Assembly (NCBI GenBank): GCA_035551935.1
Contig: DASZMJ010000354.1
Location: forward strand, 1 to 18,935
DNA from: DASZMJ01 sp035551935
GTDB taxonomy: Bacteria > Planctomycetota > Planctomycetia > Isosphaerales > Isosphaeraceae
Reading direction: 5' to 3'
Length of the DNA stretch: 18,935 bases
This document shows positions 1-7,078 of the stretch, in pieces; position 1 is the stretch's first letter, and the number at the start of each line of letters is the position of its first letter. The notes beneath the pieces were generated by a model. The model made no database searches and was not told where the DNA came from. It saw only the letters and a list, made by a program, of their open reading frames with translations. The position numbers were made by a program, and so were the translations under genes.

Positions 1-41
1 TCCAACCGAGTGCATGGCTCCTGTGATGAGGTCCGACGATC

Positions 42-1187
42 ATGACCACGACTTCGAAGACGACCACGACCCCGCTGACGCCCGCCCAGCTCGCCGCCCG
101 CCGCGCCAACGCGCAAAAGGCCACCGGACCGCGCACCGACGAGGGCAAGGCCCGCGCCGCCAAGAACGCGCTCTTGCACGGCCTCTGCTCGCTGGCGCCG
201 GTGTTGCCCGGCGAAGATCCCGCCGAATTCGAACGCATCTTGGCGCAGTGGATCAAAGAGCAGCAGCCGGCGACCGAAGAGGAACGCAACCTCGTCTTCA
301 ACATGTGCTGCGCCACCGTCGCCATCGGCCGCGTCCGCAAGGCCGACGCCGCCGCGGCGGCGGCCCGCAGCCGCCAGGCCGGCGAGGCGTTCGACGCGGA
401 CCGCGCCAGAACACTTACGGAGGCGACCGTGCTCGTCGGCCGCGGCCGACAGGACCTCGTGATCCCGCTGCTGGCGCGGGCCGACGGCGTGCGTTGGCTG
501 ATCGCCAAATGGGACGAGATGGACGAGCAGCTCACCGGCAGCGGCCACCTCTGCCCCGACTGGCGCGGGCGGATGCTGGCGATGCTCGGCGGCGCCCTCG
601 GGGACCTCGACGACGAGCGGGCCCGCGTGGTGCACGGCCTGGGCATGGCGCTGGACGTCGCCTGCGACGCGCACCTCGAGGGCCACGCGCGGTACCTCGC
701 CAAGGGCATCGCGATCGACGCCGACCGGCCGATGGAGCGGCTCCGCGCCATCATGGCCACCGAGCTCGAGGCGCTGCGGTCGATCCTCCCCGACCTGGAG
801 GCCGAGGAGGCCGAGCAGCGGCAACAGGTCCTCGACGCGGCGGCGGTCGACGTCAGCGACGACGGCATGCGCCGACACCGCTATCTGCAGGACCATCAGC
901 GCAGCTTCCGCCAGCTCTCGACGGCGCTGATCGCCTGCAAGAACGCGCGGCTGAAGCTGTATGGTCGCATCCTCTCCAGCAGCGAGAACGAGCCCGCGTG
1001 GACGCCCCCGGCCGAGACCCCGCCGGCCCCGGAAGCGCCGGCGCGGAACGAACCGAAGGACGATGCAACTTACGACTACGTCCTGGTCTTGGATGAGATA
1101 CCCCTGCCCGCGACGCCCCGGCCGGCGTCCTCGGTCGTCGTCGGCGTGGCGCCGCCGCCGACTTCGGCCCCGCCGCGGCGCTTCTGA
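42..1187 (+). CDS. Hypothetical protein of the TGPRT-EGK-NA-HGL family
   Basis: The 381-residue product has no function I can name. Residues about 17-47 read ARRANAQKATGPRTDEGKAR and continue into NALLHGL. From memory, this basic signature is shared by a large, mostly uncharacterised family that is multi-copy in planctomycetes and acidobacteria. After it comes GEDPAEFERI, typical of the same family, then a helical, Arg/Glu/Ala-rich middle. The last 60 or so residues are rich in Pro and Ala and look disordered. No signal peptide or membrane segment is visible. The ATG at 42 follows a GAGG-type site at 28-31 with about 10 bases spacing. The stop overlaps the left arm of a perfect hairpin (1186-1205). 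The gene is convergent with trpF. Gene reality is well supported; function is unknown. Confidence 0.8.
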   Translation: MTTTSKTTTTPLTPAQLAARRANAQKATGPRTDEGKARAAKNALLHGLCSLAPVLPGEDPAEFERILAQWIKEQQPATEEERNLVFNMCCATVAIGRVRKADAAAAAARSRQAGEAFDADRARTLTEATVLVGRGRQDLVIPLLARADGVRWLIAKWDEMDEQLTGSGHLCPDWRGRMLAMLGGALGDLDDERARVVHGLGMALDVACDAHLEGHARYLAKGIAIDADRPMERLRAIMATELEALRSILPDLEAEEAEQRQQVLDAAAVDVSDDGMRRHRYLQDHQRSFRQLSTALIACKNARLKLYGRILSSSENEPAWTPPAETPPAPEAPARNEPKDDATYDYVLVLDEIPLPATPRPASSVVVGVAPPPTSAPPRRF

Positions 1188-1205
1188 GGCCCGAAATCGG
1201 GCCTC
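1186..1205. terminator. Perfect hairpin between convergent genes, possible bidirectional terminator
   Basis: The arms GAGGCCCGA and TCGGGCCTC are perfectly complementary over 9 bp around a two-base centre, so as RNA the loop would open to about 4-6 bases. The left arm overlaps the stop of the upstream gene, and trpF ends convergently at 1276. There is no T-run on either side, so this is not a classical intrinsic terminator. A very similar hairpin sits at 2352-2370. Confidence 0.4.
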
Positions 1206-1275
1206 GGAACACCGCTTCCCATCGACAAGGGCTGATCCGAAAGGGTCGGCGACGTCCGGGGTGCGCGCGGGAGGG

Positions 1276-1941
1276 TCAGCGAGAAGACGCCCTGGCGGCG
1301 CGGATGAAGGCGGCGACGAGGTCGGGGTCCTTGCGGCCGGGGGAGCCGGCGGGCTCGACGCCGCTGGCGACGTCGACCATCCAGGGGCGGACCAGGGCGA
1401 CCCGATCGGCCACGTTTGCGGGGGTCAGGCCACCGGCGAGGATCAGCCGGGGGTGCGCGGGGATCGCGTCGAGCAGGGGCGCGGCGATCGACACGCCCGT
1501 CCCGCCCGCGACACCGGCGACGAACGCATCGACGAGCACGGCGTGGGGACGATGGCCAAGCTCGGCGGCGCGGGCGAGATAGGAGGACATGCGCGCGACG
1601 TCGTCGAGGTTGCCGAGCCGGAAGGCGCGGACCACCTGGAGATGCGCGAGCGCGACCAGGTCGGCGACCGGCTCGGAGCCGTGCAGTTGCACGACGCGGA
1701 GGCCGAGGCGGCCGGCGACGGCGGCGACCTCGGCGGCGGGTCGGTCGACGAAGAGGCCGACGGGCTCGACGCCCGCCGGCAAGGCCGCGAGGATGCGCGC
1801 GGCGGTCGGCTCATCCACCCGTCGCGGCGAGCCGGGGTGGAAGTTCAGGCCGATCCAGTCGGCGCCCGCCGAGGCCGCCGCCGCGGCGTCGGCCGGGGTC
1901 GTCACGCCGCAGACCTTGACGAGCACGCCCGGCCCCGGCAT
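1276..1941 (-). CDS. trpF: Phosphoribosylanthranilate isomerase
   Basis: TrpF converts N-(5-phosphoribosyl)anthranilate to the CdRP enol form in tryptophan synthesis; it is a cytoplasmic (beta/alpha)8 barrel. The 221-residue length is normal for the family. Visible motifs in order: VKVCGVT with the catalytic Cys at 11, NFHPGSPR (34-40), VVQLHG (83-88), LVDAF with the catalytic Asp at 138, GGTG (146-149), ILAGGLTP (167-174), DVASGVE (190-196) and KD (204-205). The family more often has DVSSGVE and FYPxSPR, so there are two mild substitutions. The ATG at 1941 lies 6 bases after the thioredoxin stop with no strong ribosome site, suggesting translation coupled to trx. No other trp gene is in the window, so it is separated from trpB/trpA at least on this side. 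Confidence 0.95.
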   Translation of the reverse strand: MPGPGVLVKVCGVTTPADAAAAASAGADWIGLNFHPGSPRRVDEPTAARILAALPAGVEPVGLFVDRPAAEVAAVAGRLGLRVVQLHGSEPVADLVALAHLQVVRAFRLGNLDDVARMSSYLARAAELGHRPHAVLVDAFVAGVAGGTGVSIAAPLLDAIPAHPRLILAGGLTPANVADRVALVRPWMVDVASGVEPAGSPGRKDPDLVAAFIRAARASSR

Positions 1942-1947
1942 CCCCGG

Positions 1948-2295
1948 TCAGTGGGCCGCCGGCGCGGCGACGTTGTGCTTGGAGAGCATGTCGTGGAACC
2001 GCGACTCCTCGCCCTGGCCGACGAGGCGGTCGACCTCGCGACCGCCCTGGAAGAGGATGACCGTCGGGATCGACGAGATCCGCAGGGCGCTGGGGGTGTT
2101 GATGTTCTGGTCGGTGTCCATCTTGCCGACCTTGACCTTGCCCTGGTAGTCGGCCGCGAGCTTCTCGATCGTCGGCGCCAGGCGGCGGCAGGGCATGCAC
2201 CAGGGGGCCCAGAAATCGACGAGCACCGGCGACTCCGAGCCGAGGACTTCCGACTCGAAGTTGCCGTCGGTAAACTCCAGCACGTTGCCGGCCAT
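1948..2295 (-). CDS. trxA: Thioredoxin with WCMPC active site
   Basis: A 115-residue cytoplasmic thioredoxin, a dithiol-disulfide oxidoreductase. The sequence shows LVDFWAPWCMPCRRLAP, with the buried Asp at 27, redox cysteines at 33 and 36, and the cis-Pro loop SSIPTVILF (Pro77), followed by GG. The usual dipeptide between the cysteines is Gly-Pro; here it is Met-Pro, which could change redox potential or partner choice. The open frame extends upstream to 2457, but that part is basic, lacks family similarity and overlaps the promoter. The ATG at 2295 gives the normal thioredoxin N-terminus and follows a GAGGACGAGGACGAG purine-rich stretch. trpF follows 6 bases downstream, an unusual partner. 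The symbol follows the general thioredoxin name; orthology to E. coli trxA is not shown. Confidence 0.92.
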   Translation of the reverse strand: MAGNVLEFTDGNFESEVLGSESPVLVDFWAPWCMPCRRLAPTIEKLAADYQGKVKVGKMDTDQNINTPSALRISSIPTVILFQGGREVDRLVGQGEESRFHDMLSKHNVAAPAAH

Positions 2296-2351
2296 GGTTC
2301 TCGTCCTCGTCCTCGGAAATGGTCGAAACGGGCGACCGCCCTTGGAATTAC

Positions 2352-2370
2352 GAGGCCCGGATCGGGCCTT
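2352..2370 (-). other. Hairpin at the 5' end of the predicted trx-trpF transcript
   Basis: The arms AGGCCCG (2353-2359) and CGGGCCT (2363-2369) pair over 7 bp plus a G-T pair. The predicted start of the trx transcript is near 2374, so the hairpin would begin within a few bases of the 5' end of the RNA. 5'-terminal stem-loops often stabilise mRNAs. The arms nearly match those of the hairpin at 1186-1205. Confidence 0.4.
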
Positions 2371-2380
2371 CATCGGAGTT

Positions 2381-2408
2381 ATTATAAGGTGGCCAAATCG
2401 CGAGTCAA
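2381..2408 (-). promoter_or_regulatory. Sigma-70 promoter for trx-trpF (TTGACT-16-TATAAT)
   Basis: Read on the minus strand, the -35 box TTGACT is at 2408-2403 and a perfect -10 TATAAT at 2386-2381, with a 16-base spacer. The predicted transcription start is near 2374, about 79 bases before the trx ATG. The boxes lie across the GTG start and first codons of the divergent antiporter gene. Confidence 0.75.
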
Positions 2409-3591
2409 CCGCGGCGGCCCGGCGCCCGGCACACCCCCTGCAAAACCCGCGCCGCACGCCCCGGCCCCCAGGTCGTGGCCCGACTGGGTCGACCCCCGCC
2501 GGATCGGCTGGCTGCGGTCATTGCTCGTCTTCGTGCCGGTGACGGTCGTCCTCTGGGTCGCCGGCGCGCCGCCGGTCTGGCGGTTCGCCGGCGCGGCCCT
2601 GGCGATCATCCCCCTGGCCGGCCTGCTCGGCGAGGCGACCGAGCACCTGGCCCACCGGCTCGGCCCCGGCGTCGGCGGCCTGCTCAACGCCACCTTCGGC
2701 AACGCCGCCGAGCTCATCATCGCCCTCTTCGCGCTCTTCCGGGGATACGATGACGTCGTGAAGGCATCGCTGACCGGCAGCGTCATCGGCAACCTGCTCC
2801 TGGTCCTCGGTGCCAGCCTCTTCGCCGGGGGCCTGAAGTACCCGGTGCAGCGGTTCAACAAGACCGCCGCGGGCGTCGGCGGGATCATGATGGTCCTGGC
2901 CGCCATCGGCATGGTCGTCCCGGCCACGTTCCACCACCTGATCGCCGCCGAGGGGCCCACCCCCGCCGACGCGGCGCGGAGGACGCGCCTCGAGCACGAG
3001 CTGAGCGTCTCGGTCGCGATTGTGCTGATTATTACTTATATATTACAATTGATATTCAGCCTGAAAACGCACAAGGATCTGTACAACCCGAAGTCCGAGA
3101 GCGGCGTCGAGCCGGCGGAGGCGAAGCAGGCGTGGCGGCTGCGGCGGTCGACGGCGGTCCTGCTCGGGGCGACGGCGCTGGTGGCGCTCATGAGCGAGGT
3201 GCTCGTCGGCGCCGTCGAGGGGGCGGGCAAGGCGCTGGGCCTGACGGAGGTCTTCGTCGGCGTGATCGTCGTGGCGATCGTCGGCAACGCGGCCGAGCAC
3301 TCGACGGCGGTCCTGATGGCCTTGAAGAACCAGATGGACCTGGCCGTCGGGATCGCGTTGGGGTCGGCGCAGCAGATCGCGCTGTTCGTGGCGCCGGTGC
3401 TCGTCGTCGCCAGCTACCTGCGGAAATCGCCGATGGACCTCGTCTTCCGCCCCTTCGAGGTCGTCGCCGTGATCCTCGCGGTGATCATCGCGCGGATGGT
3501 CGCCGAGGACGGCGAGTCGAACTGGCTCGAGGGGGCCATGCTCCTGATGATCTACGCGATCCTGGGATTGGCCTTCTACTACTTGCCCTGA
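2389..3591 (+). CDS. Ca2+/H+ antiporter (CaCA superfamily, Cax type)
   Basis: A 400-residue inner-membrane cation/proton exchanger. Both internal alpha-repeats of the family are present: GLLNATFGNAAELIIALF with the ion-binding Glu at 108, and GNAAEHSTAV with Glu at 303, followed by GSAQQIALFVAPVLV. About 10-11 hydrophobic segments fill residues 41-400, preceded by a Pro/Ala-rich N-terminal tail. Residues about 180-240 contain a charged cytoplasmic loop. I chose GTG at 2389 because GGAG lies at 2375-2378 with 10 bases spacing; no in-frame ATG exists before the first membrane helix, and the much longer upstream open frame is antisense to trpF and trx. Its start region is shared with the trx promoter. 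A 27-base stretch (3028-3054) of AT-rich rare codons stands out. Likely function is calcium efflux; specificity is inferred from the family. Confidence 0.92.
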   Translation: MAKSRVNRGGPAPGTPPAKPAPHAPAPRSWPDWVDPRRIGWLRSLLVFVPVTVVLWVAGAPPVWRFAGAALAIIPLAGLLGEATEHLAHRLGPGVGGLLNATFGNAAELIIALFALFRGYDDVVKASLTGSVIGNLLLVLGASLFAGGLKYPVQRFNKTAAGVGGIMMVLAAIGMVVPATFHHLIAAEGPTPADAARRTRLEHELSVSVAIVLIITYILQLIFSLKTHKDLYNPKSESGVEPAEAKQAWRLRRSTAVLLGATALVALMSEVLVGAVEGAGKALGLTEVFVGVIVVAIVGNAAEHSTAVLMALKNQMDLAVGIALGSAQQIALFVAPVLVVASYLRKSPMDLVFRPFEVVAVILAVIIARMVAEDGESNWLEGAMLLMIYAILGLAFYYLP

Positions 3592-3604
3592 GCTGCCCGC
3601 GGTC

Positions 3605-4294
3605 TCAGCCCACCCCGGGCGGCAGGGCCTGGCCGGGAGATGAACCGAAGACGGTCGCGGGGCTCACGAGTACCGGGTTGTGGCCGAGGGGGGGCGCGAC
3701 GGTGACGGTGAAGGTGCCGTTGTCCGTGACCGTCCTCCCGGTCGAGACGTTCACCACCAGCGGCTCGCCGGCGAGGTCGGTCAGGGGCCGGGCGGCGGAC
3801 CCGTGCGGCGAGGTGTCGACCGTGGTGCGACCGCTCACCGTGTAGACGTCGCCCTTCATCAAGGGCCTGGTCGGCACGAGCTTGACGCTCAGGGTGGTCG
3901 GGTCGTAGGTCGCGGCGCGGAGGCGGACGGCTCCGACGTTGTGGGCGGCGGACCGGATGCCGAGATCGTACAGGACCCCCGTGACGAGGTCGCCGGCGCC
4001 GAGAGGCCGCAAGGTGATGTCCTGGACCGTGTAATTGCGGGCGTTCGCGACGGTGGCCGGGTCCATCGGCTCGCTGAAGGTCAGGACGATCCCGGCGCGG
4101 GTGACGCTCGCGGCCGTGACCGTCGGCCCCGGGGGCTGGCTGGAGGGCTCCGTCATCGCGACGCCCTGCGGGGCCGGCGTCGCGACGACCACCGTCGCGG
4201 GCAGGATCGGGAAGGACGGGTGGGCCCGGAGGGGCGCCGCGGCGAGCAACGTCCGGCCTTCGAGCGCCTGGGCCTGCGGCCGGAAGGCGGACAT
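3605..4294 (-). CDS. Small planctomycete surface-type protein with an SbsA-like Ig domain
   Basis: A 229-residue product. The N-terminus, MSAFRPQAQALEGRTLLAA, carries a variant of the LEPR-xLL motif found at the start of many planctomycete extracellular proteins. Residues about 57-110 (TVTAASVTRAGIVLTFSEPM, then DPATVANARNYTV) match the Big_5/SbsA Ig-like pattern, in which a strand with TFSEPMD is followed by an N-Y-V strand. The rest is beta-rich with many Thr, Val and Pro. No ordinary signal peptide or C-terminal anchor is visible. ATG 4294 is preferred over the longer frame starting at 4387 because AAGGAAGG sits 7 bases upstream and the LEGRTLL motif normally lies close to the N-terminus. 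A weak promoter candidate (TTGAAT at 4384-4379, GATACT at 4359-4354) lies upstream. It is convergent with the antiporter, 13 bases apart. Function unknown. Confidence 0.8.
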   Translation of the reverse strand: MSAFRPQAQALEGRTLLAAAPLRAHPSFPILPATVVVATPAPQGVAMTEPSSQPPGPTVTAASVTRAGIVLTFSEPMDPATVANARNYTVQDITLRPLGAGDLVTGVLYDLGIRSAAHNVGAVRLRAATYDPTTLSVKLVPTRPLMKGDVYTVSGRTTVDTSPHGSAARPLTDLAGEPLVVNVSTGRTVTDNGTFTVTVAPPLGHNPVLVSPATVFGSSPGQALPPGVG

Positions 4295-4399
4295 GGGGGG
4301 ACCTTCCTTGGTCGGGGCCGACATCGGCCCGGTGGTTGACGGTCGTCGGACTGAGTATCGGCCGGTTTGGGCCGCTGGATTCAACAAATCCCGCGACGT

Positions 4400-5137
4400 T
4401 CAGCGCGAGGAGCGCCGGGTGGCGGGGCGGTCCTCGTCGGCGAGGTAGAGGATGCGGCCGCAGGTCTTGCAGTAGACGAGGCTCTCGACGTTGATCAGCT
4501 CGTTGATCATCTGGGCGGTGACGGAGACGTAGCAGCCGGTGCAGGCGCCGTTGTCGACGGCGGCGAGGGCGTCGGAGCCGCGCTGGCGGATGAGGCGGCG
4601 GTACTGGTCGCGGCGGTCCTCGGGGATGATCGCCTCGGCGGCGGTGATGGCGGCCTCGAGCTCCTGGAGCTGTGCCTGCTGGCCGGCGGCCTGGGCCTCG
4701 AGGTCGGCCCGCAGGGTCGCGACCTCGGCGTCGAGCGCCTTGACCTCGGCCTCGAGGGTCGCCATCGCCTCGGCGTGGGCGTCGGCGTCGGTCATGGCGT
4801 GGAGGATCTCGTCCTCGAGCCGGGCCATCGAGGCGGCGTCGTGGGCGAGCTGGTTCTGGATCGCCTTGTATTCGTCGTTCTTCTTGGCCTGGTTGAGCTT
4901 GACCTTCAGGTCGTCGGACTTGCCCTGCTGCCCCTGGAGCGTCAGCTCCTTCTTCTTGATGTTCGACCGCGTCTCCTGGAGCGCCTTCTTCGCCGCGTCG
5001 AGGGCCGCCTTGCGGTTGTCGAGCGCCCCCTGGCGGGCCGCGAGCGTCTTCGGGGCCGAGGCCAGGCGGTCTCGGATCGCCTTGGCGCGCTGGTGGAGCG
5101 AGTGGAGGTCGCGGAGGTTCTCGGCGGTCGCGGGCAT
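4400..5137 (-). CDS. Coiled-coil protein with C4 zinc ribbon (DUF164/CT398 family)
   Basis: A 245-residue protein. Residues about 8-175 form a long antiparallel coiled coil rich in Ala, Glu, Lys and Gln, including the family-typical NDEYKAIQNQ (87-96). The C-terminus holds a zinc ribbon with CTGC (Cys199, Cys202) and CKTCGRILYL (Cys223, Cys226). This is the DUF164/zf-RING_7 architecture. The Chlamydia member CT398 is reported to bind sigma-54 and type III secretion components; for most other members the role is unknown. ATG 5137 follows AAGGAGGA with about 6 bases spacing, a strong site. It lies downstream of rpoD on the same strand but is separated from it by an intrinsic terminator, so it probably has its own promoter in 5138-5240. 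I could not identify that promoter confidently. Confidence 0.9.
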   Translation of the reverse strand: MPATAENLRDLHSLHQRAKAIRDRLASAPKTLAARQGALDNRKAALDAAKKALQETRSNIKKKELTLQGQQGKSDDLKVKLNQAKKNDEYKAIQNQLAHDAASMARLEDEILHAMTDADAHAEAMATLEAEVKALDAEVATLRADLEAQAAGQQAQLQELEAAITAAEAIIPEDRRDQYRRLIRQRGSDALAAVDNGACTGCYVSVTAQMINELINVESLVYCKTCGRILYLADEDRPATRRSSR

Positions 5138-5241
5138 CGGGGCTCCTCCTTGGGCGATTCCGGGCGGGGTCCTGGTCGGGTTCGAAGTCGGGTCCCGGGG
5201 TGGATGACAGATGACCGTTGACGGAAAAAGTGGCCGGGTCC

Positions 5242-5280
5242 AACAAAAAACCGCCGGTCGCCGCGGGGCGACCGGCGGTT
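5242..5280 (-). terminator. Intrinsic terminator of dnaG-rpoD
   Basis: On the minus strand a perfect 14-bp stem (5280-5267 paired with 5262-5249) closes a 4-base loop and runs directly into TTTTTTGTT (5250-5242). It starts 12 bases after the rpoD stop. The stem is GC-rich and the U-tract is clean, so this is a textbook rho-independent terminator. Confidence 0.95.
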
Positions 5281-5291
5281 GGTGGCCGCCG

Positions 5292-6968
<1,677 letters not shown>

Positions 6969-7027
6969 CGAATCAGCTCTCCTCGTGCTCGCGCGACCGA
7001 CGACGGGTCAGGACGCGTGGATCTTCC

Positions 7028-7078
7028 TGGGGTCGGGGGTTGGCTCAATGTCTGGGGGTCGGGGGTTGGCTCAATGTC
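7028..7078. repeat. Tandem duplication across the end of dnaG
   Basis: A 25-base unit (7028-7052) is followed directly by a 26-base copy (7053-7078), identical apart from one extra G. The dnaG stop codon (7045-7047) lies inside the copy at 7028-7052. Because the unit length is not a multiple of three in that context, the two copies are read in different frames: one encodes TLSQPPTP, the other supplies the final residues and the stop. Confidence 0.85.

Noticed and set aside
961..2388. Long plus-strand open frame running into the antiporter gene
   Set aside because: It is antisense to trpF and thioredoxin, has no family similarity, and reflects the lack of stops in GC-rich DNA. The antiporter begins at GTG 2389.
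5249..5280. Terminator hairpin considered as a mobile-element inverted repeat
   Set aside because: A perfect stem with 4-base loop running into a T-tract right after rpoD is fully explained as an intrinsic terminator.
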